Below the pieces are notes generated by a model that had not been told where the DNA came from, did not search any database, and saw nothing but the letters and a program-made list of their open reading frames with translations. Positions 50,988 through 60,635 of a stretch of 64,000 nucleotides of DNA are shown one piece after another (position 1 is the first letter of the stretch; each line of letters starts with the position of its first letter). The translations under genes and the position numbers were made by a program. This DNA is from Roseateles amylovorans (lineage in GTDB: Bacteria > Pseudomonadota > Gammaproteobacteria > Burkholderiales > Burkholderiaceae_C): assembly GCF_025398155.2 (NCBI RefSeq), contig NZ_CP104562.2:1054001-1118000 (forward strand), given 5' to 3'.

Positions 50988-53629
50988 GCGTCCTTGATGC
51001 GCTGGGCCAGGTGCGCCAACGCTTCTTCCACCTGATCGACCAGCACCAGGCACAGGTCGCCCGGACGCAGCCGCTCCAGCGCACGGTCAATCGCGACGAA
51101 CTCGCCGCGGATCTCCTCGATGTGCTTGGTGCGGCTGGCGCCGCGCAGGCCTTCCTGCAGCAGGGCCAGCACCTCGCCGTCCTCTCGGCCGCGTTGGCAG
51201 GCGTCCTGGAACAGGATGGCCTCGTCGAAGGCTTCGCCCAGGATCTGGGTCTGGACGCGGATGTCCTCATCGCGCCGATCACCTGCCCCGGAGATCACCA
51301 CCGAGCGGGTGTTGGCCGGCAGGGCCTGCACCGCGGCCACCAGCGCGCGCATCGCATCGCCGTTGTGGCCGTAGTCGGCGATCACCGTCGCACCGCGATA
51401 GTCCATCACATTGAAGCGGCCCGGCACGCTGTCCGGATCGCTCATGAAGCTGGCCAGACCGCGACGGATGGTGTCCCAGTCCAGACCCGCTCCCCAGGCC
51501 GCTGCGACCGAGGCCATGGCGTTTTCAACCTGGAACGGAATCGCACCGCCACGGGTGAAGGGGATGTCGCGCAGCGGGATCGATTCGCGCCAGGTGCCGG
51601 CGGCTGCGACCAGGCTGTCGCCATCCACATAGACGCTGCGCTTGCCCTGCGCGCGGTGGGTGGCCATCAGCGGATGGTGGCGGTCACTGGCGAAGAAGAT
51701 GACCTGGCCCGGGCAGACGGCGGCCATGTTGGCCACCACCGGATCCATGGCATTGAGCACCGCATAGCCGTTGGGCGCCACGTTCTGCACGATGACCCGT
51801 TTGACCAGCGCCAGTTCCTCGACGGTGTTGAGGAAGTTCATGCCCAGGTGATCGCCCTCGCCGAGGTTGGTCACCACCGCGACCTGGCAGCGATCGAAGC
51901 CCAGGCCCTCACGCAGCACCCCGCCGCGGGCGGTCTCGAAGACCGCGGCCTCGACATCCGGATGCATCAGCACATTGCGGGCGCTGCGCGGGCCGGAGCA
52001 GTCGCCGCTGTCGGTCTGGCGGCCTTCGACATAGACGCCGTCGGTGTTGGTCATCCCAACCCGGAAGCCCTGGGTGGCAAACATGTGCGCCACCAGCCGT
52101 GAGGTGGTGGTCTTGCCGTTGGTGCCGGTGACCGCCACGATCGGAATGCGGCCGTCCTCGCCGGTGGAGGCGCGACTCGCATGGCCCCCGTGACCGCCGC
52201 CGTGACCGGCGTGCGCGCCGTGGCCACCATGGCCGCTATGACCGTACAGGCTGGCGATGATCGCCTCGCCCACATCGCGGCCCTTGCCGTAGGACGGGCT
52301 CAGGTGCATGCGCAGGCCGGGCGCGGCATTGACTTCGACGATGCCGCCGCTCTGCTCTTCCAGCGGACGCAGCACGCTCTCGGCCACCACGTCCACGCCG
52401 CAGACATGCAGGCCGACCACCGTGGCCGCGGCAATGGCGCGGGCAGCAACTTCGGGATGCACGTCATCGGTCACATCGGTGGCGGTGCCGCCGGTGGAGA
52501 GGTTGGCGTTGTTGCGCAGGATGACGCGGCGGCCCTTGTCGGGCACCGAGTCCGGTGTCAGGCCTTGCAAGTCCAGGCGGGCGATGGCGATGTCGTCCAG
52601 CCGAATCTTGGTGAGCGAGGTGGCATGGCCGTCGCCGCGGCGTGGGTCTTCATTGACTTTGGCCACCAGCTCGCGCACGGTGTGCTGGCCGTCGCCGATG
52701 ACGTTGGGCGGATCACGCCGCGCGGCGGCCACCAGTTTGTCGCCGACGACCAGCAGGCGGTAGTCGCTGCCGGGCAGGAACTTTTCGACCATGACCTGGC
52801 CGATCTCGTCCGCCGCCTTGTAGGCGATCTCCAGGTGCTCGCGGGACGCGACGTTGACCGTCACGCCCTTGCCCTGGTTGCCGTCCACCGGCTTGACCAC
52901 CACCGGCAGGCCGATGTCCTGGGCCACGGCCCAGGCTTCGTCGACCGAATCTACCGGCGAGCCGATCGGCACCGGCACGCCGGCCGATTGCAGCAGGCGC
53001 TTGGAGAGGTCCTTGTCCTGGGCAATGGACTCGGACACGGCGCTGGTGGCGTCGACCTCCGCCGCCCAGATGCGGCGCTGCTTCACGCCCCAGCCCAACT
53101 GCACCAGACTGCCCTGGGTGAGCCGGCGGAACGGGATGCCGCGCTTGACAGCGGCGTCGACGATGGAGCCGGTCGAGGGGCCGAGGCGGATGTCCTCGTC
53201 GGTCTCGCGCAGTTCGCGCACGGTGGCGTCGGCGTCGAAGCTGCCACCGTTCTGGGCCGCGTTGACCAGCTCGACCGCCTTCTCGAAGGCCATGCGGCCG
53301 ACATCTTCCTCGCTGTATTCGACGATGACCTGGAAGGTGCCGGCCTCGCCGGTGATGTGGGTGTGGCTGTAGGTCACCGGGCAGCCGGCCTGGGCCTGCA
53401 GCGCCAGGGCGGCCTGCTCCAGCACATGGGCCAGGGAGATCGGGGTCTTCTGGCTGCTGGCCGGCCGCAGCGGGCCGATGCCGGGGAAGCGCTCGCGCAG
53501 CCGGGCTTCGAAGCCCGGCATGTCGGCGATGGCGCGCTCCGACTCATTGCAATGCACCACCGCTTCGATGGCGGTGTGGCGGCTCCACATGTTGGGGCCG
53601 CGGAGGGCGCGGGTGCGAGAGACTTCCAT
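50984..53629 (-). CDS. cphA: Cyanophycin synthetase CphA
   Basis: An 881-residue synthetase from MEVSRTRALRGPNMW. It makes multi-L-arginyl-poly-L-aspartate without ribosomes. The N-terminal domain (1-160) is followed by an ATP-grasp domain (about 190-455; LPVVVKPVDGNQGKGVTVNV, GIVEVNAAPGLRMHL) that adds aspartate, and a Mur-ligase-like domain (from about 490) with an intact P-loop, VAVTGTNGKTTTSRLV, that adds arginine. Between the two sits a Gly/His-rich insert of about 25 residues (SGHGGHGAHAGHGGGHGG), not part of the core fold. It follows cphA' by 64 bases, and its stop overlaps the next gene. Confidence 0.95.
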   Translation of the reverse strand: MEVSRTRALRGPNMWSRHTAIEAVVHCNESERAIADMPGFEARLRERFPGIGPLRPASSQKTPISLAHVLEQAALALQAQAGCPVTYSHTHITGEAGTFQVIVEYSEEDVGRMAFEKAVELVNAAQNGGSFDADATVRELRETDEDIRLGPSTGSIVDAAVKRGIPFRRLTQGSLVQLGWGVKQRRIWAAEVDATSAVSESIAQDKDLSKRLLQSAGVPVPIGSPVDSVDEAWAVAQDIGLPVVVKPVDGNQGKGVTVNVASREHLEIAYKAADEIGQVMVEKFLPGSDYRLLVVGDKLVAAARRDPPNVIGDGQHTVRELVAKVNEDPRRGDGHATSLTKIRLDDIAIARLDLQGLTPDSVPDKGRRVILRNNANLSTGGTATDVTDDVHPEVAARAIAAATVVGLHVCGVDVVAESVLRPLEEQSGGIVEVNAAPGLRMHLSPSYGKGRDVGEAIIASLYGHSGHGGHGAHAGHGGGHGGHASRASTGEDGRIPIVAVTGTNGKTTTSRLVAHMFATQGFRVGMTNTDGVYVEGRQTDSGDCSGPRSARNVLMHPDVEAAVFETARGGVLREGLGFDRCQVAVVTNLGEGDHLGMNFLNTVEELALVKRVIVQNVAPNGYAVLNAMDPVVANMAAVCPGQVIFFASDRHHPLMATHRAQGKRSVYVDGDSLVAAAGTWRESIPLRDIPFTRGGAIPFQVENAMASVAAAWGAGLDWDTIRRGLASFMSDPDSVPGRFNVMDYRGATVIADYGHNGDAMRALVAAVQALPANTRSVVISGAGDRRDEDIRVQTQILGEAFDEAILFQDACQRGREDGEVLALLQEGLRGASRTKHIEEIRGEFVAIDRALERLRPGDLCLVLVDQVEEALAHLAQRIKDA

Positions 53630-53693
53630 CTGTCGTCTTTCGTTCGTCTGTTCTGAAGTGATCGGTGCGAGGCGGGGCAGTGTGTGCGGGCGC

Positions 53694-55871
53694 TCAGTGC
53701 GGCAGTTCGGGCACGAAGGTGTCCAGTCCGGCCGCAATCAGTTCGGGTGAAATCCCGATCGCCCAGGCGGTGGCCACCGCGGCCAGCACCGAGTCCGCGC
53801 TGATGTCCTGGCCGGCGGCCTTGAAGCGGGCGCACAGGCTGTCCACATTCGCGCCTTGGAGTTCGGTGCTGCCCTGCGCCAGCACCGCCATGCCGCGCTG
53901 CAGGAACACGCCGCGGCCTTCCTTGGCGCGGTGCTCGGCGAGGGCGGCATTGGCGCCGTCGAGCGCATAGAAGAGCACCTCGCCATCGGACAGCGGCGCC
54001 ATCTCCACCAGTCGGGGTTCGTCGGCATTGAGCACGGCGGCGCCGTCGGACAGCACCACATCGACCTGGGTGCGCAACACCTTGAAAAGCTGGTCTTCGG
54101 TCTGGATGTCGTGGCGTTCGAGTTCGGCCACGCGGCCCATGTCGGTCACGACGCCGACCTGGCAGCGGTCATAGGCCAGGCCGTCACCCAGGATGGTGCC
54201 GGCGCCGTTCTCGGCCACGATCGCGTTCACCGCGCGGTTCATCAGCAGGCGGTGGATGGCCGGCCAGGTGGCGCTGTCCTTGCGCTCGACCCGGCGGGTG
54301 CCAAGGAACAGGCCGTCGCCGCAGGCCAGCCCGACATGACGGCCATTCAGATGCAGCAGCCAGCCGACCAGGCGCGAGACCTGGGCGGTGCCGCGCGAAC
54401 CGGTCACGCCGACGATGGGAATGCGGCCGTTCTCGTCTTCCGAGAACAGGTGGTTGATGATGGCCTGACCGACCGGCTGGGGCATGCCCTCGGCCGGCTT
54501 CAGGTGCATCAGCAGGCCGGGACCGGCATTGACTTCAACGATGGCGCCGCCGGTCTCGGACAGCGGCTTGGCGATGTCGCTGGTCACCAGGTCCACGCCG
54601 GCGATGTCCAGGCCGACGGTGCGCACCGCCAGCGACACCGCATGGGCCACTTCCGGGTGGATCTGGGCGGTGCAGTCGATGGCCACATTGCCGTTACGCT
54701 GGATCAGCACCCGGCGGCCGGCTTCCGGCACCGCGTCGCCGGACAGGCCCTGGCGCTGCAGGTCCAGCAGCACGACGGCGTCGTCGGTGATGTTGATGCG
54801 GTTGAGGGGGAAATCCTCGGTCAGGCCGCGACGCGGATCGGTGTTGATCTGCAGGTCGATCAGTTCGATGACGGTATGGCTGCCGTCGCCGGTGATCCAG
54901 GCTTCTTCGCCTCGGGCGGCCGCGACCACCTGGCCGCCGACCACCAGCAGCCGATGCTCCATGCCGGGGATGTAGCGCTCCACCAGCACTTCGGAGCCTT
55001 CCTTGTCGGCCAGCTCGAAGGCGGCGGCGATGTCCGGCTCATGGCGCAGGTCCAGGGTGACGCCGCGACCGTGGTTGCCGTCCGACGGTTTGACCACCAC
55101 CGGCAGTCCCAGGTCCTGGGCGACGTCCCAGGCCTCGGCCGCAGTCTTGACCGCCTGGCCGGCGGGCACCGGCACGCCGACGGCCTTCAGCAGGTCCTTG
55201 GTCAGGTCCTTGTCCCGCGCAATGCCTTCGGCAATGGCGCTGGTCATGTCGGTTTCGGCGGTCCAGATGCGGCGCTGGCGGCCGCCGTAGCCCAGTTGGA
55301 CCAGGTTGCCGTCGTTCAGACGGATGTGCGGTATGCGGCGATCGGTGGCTGCGGCGACGATGGCGGCGGTCGAGGGGCCGAGGTAGCAGTCGTCCAGCTT
55401 GTCGCGGATCGTGGCCACGGCGGCGTCCACATCGAAGGGCTCGTCGTTGATGGTGGTCATCAGCAAGGCATGGCCCTGCTCCAAAGCGCTGCGGGCGACC
55501 TGCTCGTCGCGGGCGCGGAACACCATCCGGTAGACGCCGTGCTGCGAGGTGGACCGGGTCTGGCCGAAGCCGGTGGGCATGCCGGCCAGGTTGAGCAGCT
55601 CGATGACGATGTGCTCCAGCACATGGCCCATCCAGGTGCCTTCGGTCAGGCGCTGCAGGAAGCCGCCGCGCTCGCCGACACCGCAGTGGTGCTCCACCAG
55701 CGCGGGCAAGCGGGCGCACAGCCGCTCGGTGAAGCCGGGAATCAGATGGGACGGGTGCTCTTCCAGGCCTCCCAGGTCCAGCCAGGTTTCCAGCACCGGA
55801 CGGTAGGTCCACATGTTGGGGCCACGCAGATAGTTGATGCGCAGGAGCTTGATGTCGTCGTGTCGGCTCAT
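53694..55871 (-). CDS. Cyanophycin synthetase-like protein CphA'
   Basis: A 725-residue CphA paralogue from MSRHDDIKLL. The N-terminal domain (YLRGPNMWTYRP) and the ATP-grasp domain (LPVVVKPSDGNHGRGVTLDL; AIVEVNAGPGLLMHL) are complete. The Mur-ligase-like domain is degenerate: the P-loop lysine is lost (VTGSRGTAQVSRLV against VTGTNGKTTTSRLV in CphA), and the C-terminus is shorter by about 130 residues. CphA' partners of CphA are known in betaproteobacteria and are needed for, or improve, cyanophycin formation. First gene of the leftward operon. Confidence 0.92.
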   Translation of the reverse strand: MSRHDDIKLLRINYLRGPNMWTYRPVLETWLDLGGLEEHPSHLIPGFTERLCARLPALVEHHCGVGERGGFLQRLTEGTWMGHVLEHIVIELLNLAGMPTGFGQTRSTSQHGVYRMVFRARDEQVARSALEQGHALLMTTINDEPFDVDAAVATIRDKLDDCYLGPSTAAIVAAATDRRIPHIRLNDGNLVQLGYGGRQRRIWTAETDMTSAIAEGIARDKDLTKDLLKAVGVPVPAGQAVKTAAEAWDVAQDLGLPVVVKPSDGNHGRGVTLDLRHEPDIAAAFELADKEGSEVLVERYIPGMEHRLLVVGGQVVAAARGEEAWITGDGSHTVIELIDLQINTDPRRGLTEDFPLNRINITDDAVVLLDLQRQGLSGDAVPEAGRRVLIQRNGNVAIDCTAQIHPEVAHAVSLAVRTVGLDIAGVDLVTSDIAKPLSETGGAIVEVNAGPGLLMHLKPAEGMPQPVGQAIINHLFSEDENGRIPIVGVTGSRGTAQVSRLVGWLLHLNGRHVGLACGDGLFLGTRRVERKDSATWPAIHRLLMNRAVNAIVAENGAGTILGDGLAYDRCQVGVVTDMGRVAELERHDIQTEDQLFKVLRTQVDVVLSDGAAVLNADEPRLVEMAPLSDGEVLFYALDGANAALAEHRAKEGRGVFLQRGMAVLAQGSTELQGANVDSLCARFKAAGQDISADSVLAAVATAWAIGISPELIAAGLDTFVPELPH

Positions 55872-56204
55872 TTGGGAGGGGACGTGGAGGAGGGACCGGC
55901 TACCGGGAGGCGGGGCAAAAAAGAACGCAGGGCCGGCAGCACAAGAGGAACCAGGTGGCAATTGTGCGCCCAAGCAAGCCCTGCATCACTGCCGCGACCG
56001 ACGCGACCCTGCGCCGGGCGGTCGGTGCTGGCGCAAATCCTCGCCATCGCACCGGCGATGACGGGGGTGTCGGCCGGGCGCGCCCTCCGAAATCGGGGTC
56101 ACGTCGGCTCGCGGCAGTCATGCAGAGCTTCCTTAAGCGAAAATCCCTTGATACATGCCTGACCCGTTGGGGGTCGGGCCGAGCACGACGTCAGAACAAT
56201 CACA
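55872..56204. promoter_or_regulatory. Divergent promoter region of the cyanophycin genes
   Basis: 333 bases between cphA' (leftward) and the ABC transporter (rightward). CTTGATACATGCC near 56150 offers a possible -10/-35 segment for the right side, and GACCC/GGGTC (56161-56165 and 56172-56176) forms a small hairpin close to the start. No supported gene was found. Confidence 0.4.
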
Positions 56205-58490
56205 ATGCCGCATCCACATCCTGTCGTTTCGGTCGAACCGGCCTCAGAGGCCCTGAAAGCGCACCTGCGCCATGGCGAGAACGTTCGGGCGACCCTGGAG
56301 GTTGACCTCGACTCGGAACTGCGTTTTGCCAGCGGGGTGTTGCAACTGACCAACGACCGGCTGCTGGCCTGGGAGCCGGGCGCCGCCCAGTTCCGCGAAT
56401 GGCCGCTGTCGCCGGATCTGCGGATGGCGCTGTCCGACCATGCCGGCCTGGGCCTGCTGGACCTGATCGACGACCGCGGCCGGGTGGCGATGTGGCGCTT
56501 CACCATGCGGGCCAATCTGCAGGCGCAACGCTTTCAGGATGCGTTCAACAAACGCGACGAGCCGGCCGCCCTGCAGACGGAAGAGCCTCAGCTCTGCCCG
56601 AGCTGCCAGGCGGTGCTGCCCGAGGAGAGCGAGGAATGCCCCAGCTGCGCCCGGGAGCTTCACACGCCGCCGTCCACCTGGGTGTTGCTGCGGCTGTGGC
56701 GCTTCGCCCGGCCGTATCAGGGCCAGCTGCTGCTGGGTTTCCTGCTGATGCTGGGCGCCACTGGGGCGACGCTGGTCTCGCCCTACCTGACGATGCCGCT
56801 GATGGACGATGTCCTGATCCCGTTCCAGCAGGGCAAACAGATCGACACCGGCCTGGTGGCGTTCTACCTGGCCGGCCTGCTGGGGGCGGCCATCGTCTCC
56901 TGGGTGCTGAGTTGGGCCAAGACCTACATCCTGGCGCTGGTGTCCGAGCGCATTGCTGCGGACCTGCGCACCGCCACCTTCGATCACCTGTTGGGGCTGT
57001 CGCTGGAGTACTTCGGTTCCAAGCGCACCGGTGACCTGATGAGCCGGATCGGCTCGGAAACCGACCGCATCAGCGTCTTTTTGTCGCTTCATGCGCTGGA
57101 CTTCATCACCGACTGCCTGATGTTGATGATGATCACGGTGATCCTGTTCTCCACCAACCCGTGGCTGGCGCTGGCGACCCTGGTGCCGCTGCCCTTCATC
57201 GCGTGGATGATCCACATGGTGCGTGACCGCCTGCGGACGGGTTTCGAGAAGATCGACCGGGTGTGGGGCGAGGTGACCTCGGTGCTGGCGGACACCATCC
57301 CCGGCATCCGGGTGGTGAAGGCCTTCGCCCAGGAACGCCGCGAAGCCCAGCGCTTCAAGCAGGCCAACCAGCACAACCTGGTGGTCAATGACCGCCTGAA
57401 CAAGACCTGGAGCCTGTTCACCCCCAGCGTCGCTCTGCTGACCGAGATCGGCCTGCTGGTGGTCTGGGCTTTCGGTATCTACCTGATTGCGCACGCGCAG
57501 ATCACCGTCGGTACCTTGACGGCGTTCCTGGCCTACATCGGCCGGTTCTACGGCCGGCTGGATTCGATGAGCCGCATCGTGTCGGTGACCCAGAAGGCGG
57601 CCTCGGGCGCCAAGCGGATCTTCGACATCCTGGACCATCAGTCCAATGTGCCCGAACCGACGAATCCAACCACGCTCGACAAGGTCGAAGGCGGCATCAC
57701 GCTGCAGGACATCGGTTTCCGATACGGCAACCGCACGGTCATCCGCGACCTGAACCTGCAGATCAAGCCCGGCGAAATGATCGGTCTGGTCGGCCACAGC
57801 GGGTCGGGCAAGAGCACGCTGGTCAACCTGATCTGCCGCTTCTATGACGTGACCGAGGGCTCGATCAAGGTGGACGGGGTGGATCTGCGCCGCTTCCGGC
57901 TGTCCGACTACCGCCGCCACATCGGCCTGGTGCTGCAGGAGCCCTTCCTGTTCTTCGGCACGATTGCGGAGAACATCGCCTACGGCAAGCCGGACGCGAC
58001 CCGCGACGAGATCGTCGCGGCCGCCCGCGCCGCGCATGCGCATGAATTCATCCTGCGGCTGCCACAGGGCTATGACTCGCTGGTCGGCGAGCGCGGCCAG
58101 GGCCTGTCCGGCGGTGAGCGCCAGCGGATCTCGATCGCCCGCGCGTTGCTGATCGATCCCCGCATCCTGATCATGGACGAGGCCACGTCCGCGGTGGACA
58201 CCGAAACCGAAAAGGAAATCCAGAAGGCGCTGGACAACCTGGTGCGCGGCCGCACCACCATCGCCATCGCCCACCGGCTGTCCACGCTGCGCAAGGCCGA
58301 CCGGCTGGTGGTGATGGACCGCGGTGAAGTGGTGGAGGTCGGCCCGCATGATGAGCTGATCGCCAAGCAGGGCGCTTACTGGCGCCTGTGGGAGGCGCAG
58401 GTCCGCCGGGTCGACCAGGACGGCGACGAAGGCGAGGGCCCCGTGATCGTGGTGCCGCCGAATGTCAATGCCCACACCGCCAACGCCTGA
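56205..58490 (+). CDS. Cyanophycin-associated ABC transporter (exporter fold, zinc ribbon)
   Basis: A 761-residue half-transporter. Residues 1-120 form an extra cytoplasmic domain, followed by a zinc-ribbon-like C-x2-C...C-x2-C pair (LCPSCQAVL and ECPSCAREL; about 129-150). Six helices and a complete ATPase follow: Walker A VGHSGSGKST, signature LSGGERQRIS, Walker B ILIMDEATSAVD and the H-loop histidine in AIAHRLSTLRK. Homologues with this N-terminal addition recur beside cphA genes and carry the name cyanophycin metabolism-associated ABC transporter; the substrate is not known. DUF1854 follows after 16 bases. Confidence 0.92.
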   Translation: MPHPHPVVSVEPASEALKAHLRHGENVRATLEVDLDSELRFASGVLQLTNDRLLAWEPGAAQFREWPLSPDLRMALSDHAGLGLLDLIDDRGRVAMWRFTMRANLQAQRFQDAFNKRDEPAALQTEEPQLCPSCQAVLPEESEECPSCARELHTPPSTWVLLRLWRFARPYQGQLLLGFLLMLGATGATLVSPYLTMPLMDDVLIPFQQGKQIDTGLVAFYLAGLLGAAIVSWVLSWAKTYILALVSERIAADLRTATFDHLLGLSLEYFGSKRTGDLMSRIGSETDRISVFLSLHALDFITDCLMLMMITVILFSTNPWLALATLVPLPFIAWMIHMVRDRLRTGFEKIDRVWGEVTSVLADTIPGIRVVKAFAQERREAQRFKQANQHNLVVNDRLNKTWSLFTPSVALLTEIGLLVVWAFGIYLIAHAQITVGTLTAFLAYIGRFYGRLDSMSRIVSVTQKAASGAKRIFDILDHQSNVPEPTNPTTLDKVEGGITLQDIGFRYGNRTVIRDLNLQIKPGEMIGLVGHSGSGKSTLVNLICRFYDVTEGSIKVDGVDLRRFRLSDYRRHIGLVLQEPFLFFGTIAENIAYGKPDATRDEIVAAARAAHAHEFILRLPQGYDSLVGERGQGLSGGERQRISIARALLIDPRILIMDEATSAVDTETEKEIQKALDNLVRGRTTIAIAHRLSTLRKADRLVVMDRGEVVEVGPHDELIAKQGAYWRLWEAQVRRVDQDGDEGEGPVIVVPPNVNAHTANA

Positions 58491-58506
58491 CGCGACGGAG
58501 ACCGCC

Positions 58507-59001
58507 ATGAGTTCAAGCCCCACGAACGCCGCAGGCCCGAACCTGCGCCACCTCGCCCGCAATGCCTACGGCCGCCTGTTGCTGGTCGACCGTCACGGCC
58601 AGACCCACGAGAACGTGACGCCGGTGCGTGCGCATCCGCTGAGCGCGCCGGATGAAGGCATCGCCTTCGTCGGCACCGACGGCCACGAACTGGCCTGGAT
58701 CGACCACATCGACCAACTGCCCGAGGATCAACGCACGCTGCTGCGCGAGGAATTCGCGGGCCGGGAGCTGATGCCCACGGTGCGCCAGCTGATCTCGGTC
58801 TCGACTTTCTCCACCCCCAGCGAATGGACGGTGGAAACCGATCGCGGCCCGACCCGGTTCATCCTCAAGAGCGAAGAAGACATCCGCCGCTTGGGCGAGG
58901 GCCGGCTGCTGATTGCCAGCAGCCACGGCCTGCCCTTCATGGTGCCGGACCGGTTTGCGCTGGATCGCGCGTCGCGCCGACTGCTGGAACGCTTTCTCTG
59001 A
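58507..59001 (+). CDS. DUF1854 protein, cyanophycin-associated
   Basis: A 164-residue protein from MSSSPTNAAG; an in-frame ATG at 58462 overlaps the ABC gene. It matches DUF1854 proteins found next to cphA: RNAYGRLLLVDRHGQTHENV, VRAHPLSAPDEGIAFVGTDG, ELMPTVRQLISVSTFSTPSE and FILKSEEDIRRLGEGRLLIA. The biochemical role is unknown; the constant pairing with the ABC transporter suggests they work together. Confidence 0.9.
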   Translation: MSSSPTNAAGPNLRHLARNAYGRLLLVDRHGQTHENVTPVRAHPLSAPDEGIAFVGTDGHELAWIDHIDQLPEDQRTLLREEFAGRELMPTVRQLISVSTFSTPSEWTVETDRGPTRFILKSEEDIRRLGEGRLLIASSHGLPFMVPDRFALDRASRRLLERFL

Positions 59002-59148
59002 CCCTGATCGTCGGCGCGGCAGGTCCGTGTCAGTCGGGGCCCGCCCCGGCCCGGGGATCCGCCTGCCTGGGCGCCCGGTGCAGCCGCGCCGGGGACGTCC
59101 CTTAAGTAGTTTTGCAATAGCCGCTTCGGCGCAGGGTCGGCCTACAAT

Positions 59149-59168
59149 TGACGTTTACGTAAACGTCA
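59149..59168. promoter_or_regulatory. 20-bp perfect palindrome, probable LiuR-type operator
   Basis: TGACGTTTACGTAAACGTCA is a perfect palindrome 57 bases before the isovaleryl-CoA dehydrogenase start and directly after TACAAT (59143-59148), a possible -10 box. The core TTTACGTAAAC fits the sites described for LiuR, the MerR-family regulator of leucine and isovalerate degradation. Repression by blocking this promoter is the natural reading. Confidence 0.7.
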
Positions 59169-59225
59169 CAACATGAATCGTCAACCGCGGCTTTGGTCGC
59201 GGGGAGTCGGTCGAGGAGACAACCC

Positions 59226-60404
59226 ATGAGCCTGCCAGGTCTGAACTTCCATCTCGGCGAAGACATCGACGCCCTGCGCGACGCGGTCCGCGACTTCGCC
59301 CAGGCCGAAATCGCACCGCGCGCGGCCGAGATCGACCGCAGCGATCAGTTCCCGATGGACCTGTGGCGCAAGATGGGCGAGGTGGGGGTGCTCGGCATCA
59401 CCGTGCCGGAGGAATACGGCGGCGCGGCGATGGGCTACCTGGCCCACATGGTGGCGATGGAAGAAATCAGCCGGGCCTCGGCGTCGGTCGGCCTGAGCTA
59501 CGGCGCCCACAGCAACCTGTGCGTCAACCAGATCAAGCGCAACGGCAATGCGGCGCAGAAGCAGAAATACCTGCCCAAGCTGATCAGCGGCGAGCATGTC
59601 GGTGCCCTGGCGATGAGCGAGCCCGGCGCGGGGTCGGACGTCGTCAGCATGAAGCTGCGGGCTGAGGACAAGGGCGGCTACTACCTGCTGAACGGCACCA
59701 AGATGTGGATCACCAACGGTCCCGATGCGGACACGCTGGTCGTCTACGCCAAGACCGAACCCGAACTCGGCGCCCGCGGCATGACCGCCTTCCTGATCGA
59801 GAAGGGCATGAAGGGCTTCTCCATCGCCCAGAAGCTGGACAAGCTGGGCATGCGCGGCAGCCACACCGGCGAACTGGTGTTCCAGGACGTCGAGGTGCCG
59901 GCCGAGAACGTGCTGGGCCAGGTCGGCGGCGGCACCAAGGTGCTGATGTCGGGCCTGGACTATGAGCGCGCCGTGCTGGCGGCCGGCCCCATCGGCATCA
60001 TGCAGGCGGTGATGGACAACGTGGTGCCCTACATCCACGACCGCAAGCAGTTCGGCCAGAGCATCGGCGAATTCCAGCTGATCCAGGGCAAGGTGGCCGA
60101 CATGTACACCGTGCTGCAGGCCGCCCGAGCCTTCTGCTACACCGTGGGCAAGAACCTGGACGCCCTGGACGGCGCGCATGTGCGGCAAGTCCGCAAGGAC
60201 TGCGCCTCGGTCATCCTGTGGTGCGCCGAGAAAGCCACCTGGATGGCGGGCGAAGGCATTCAGATCTTCGGCGGCAACGGCTACATCAACGACTATCCGC
60301 TGGGCCGCCTCTGGCGCGACGCGAAGCTCTACGAAATCGGCGCCGGCACCTCCGAGATCCGACGCATGCTGATCGGCCGCGAGCTGTTTGCAGAAACCCT
60401 GTGA
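59226..60404 (+). CDS. ivd: Isovaleryl-CoA dehydrogenase
   Basis: A 392-residue acyl-CoA dehydrogenase converting isovaleryl-CoA to 3-methylcrotonyl-CoA in leucine breakdown. The start at 59226 has GAGGAGA upstream. FAD and substrate contacts are seen in AMSEPGAGSDVVSMKLRAED and WITNGPDADTLVVYAKT. The catalytic glutamate is E247 in GLDYERAVLAAGPIGIMQ, the position special to isovaleryl-CoA dehydrogenases among acyl-CoA dehydrogenases. The end (QIFGGNGYINDYPLGRLWRD; AGTSEIRRMLIGREL) is standard. First gene behind the palindrome. Confidence 0.95.
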   Translation: MSLPGLNFHLGEDIDALRDAVRDFAQAEIAPRAAEIDRSDQFPMDLWRKMGEVGVLGITVPEEYGGAAMGYLAHMVAMEEISRASASVGLSYGAHSNLCVNQIKRNGNAAQKQKYLPKLISGEHVGALAMSEPGAGSDVVSMKLRAEDKGGYYLLNGTKMWITNGPDADTLVVYAKTEPELGARGMTAFLIEKGMKGFSIAQKLDKLGMRGSHTGELVFQDVEVPAENVLGQVGGGTKVLMSGLDYERAVLAAGPIGIMQAVMDNVVPYIHDRKQFGQSIGEFQLIQGKVADMYTVLQAARAFCYTVGKNLDALDGAHVRQVRKDCASVILWCAEKATWMAGEGIQIFGGNGYINDYPLGRLWRDAKLYEIGAGTSEIRRMLIGRELFAETL

Positions 60405-60635
60405 TCGGCCACGGTGGCCGTGCACGTCGGGACATGCGGGATTGCACGAACCGCAGGTCAACGACGGTCCTGCGGCCACATTGGCGATCGTCAGTCGCCA
60501 CTTGCGGCCCACTTTGGCGCCGCTTCGGTGCCAGTTGAGCGCCGATCGATGCAGTGGACGATTTCGGGACGTCCCCGTCGGCGGAACTGAACCCCAGGAC
60601 GACACGGATTTGGATAACGACGCGACAATGTCCTG

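Noticed and set aside
58513..58926. Antisense frame over the DUF1854 gene
   Set aside because: No motif and fully covered by a recognised family member.
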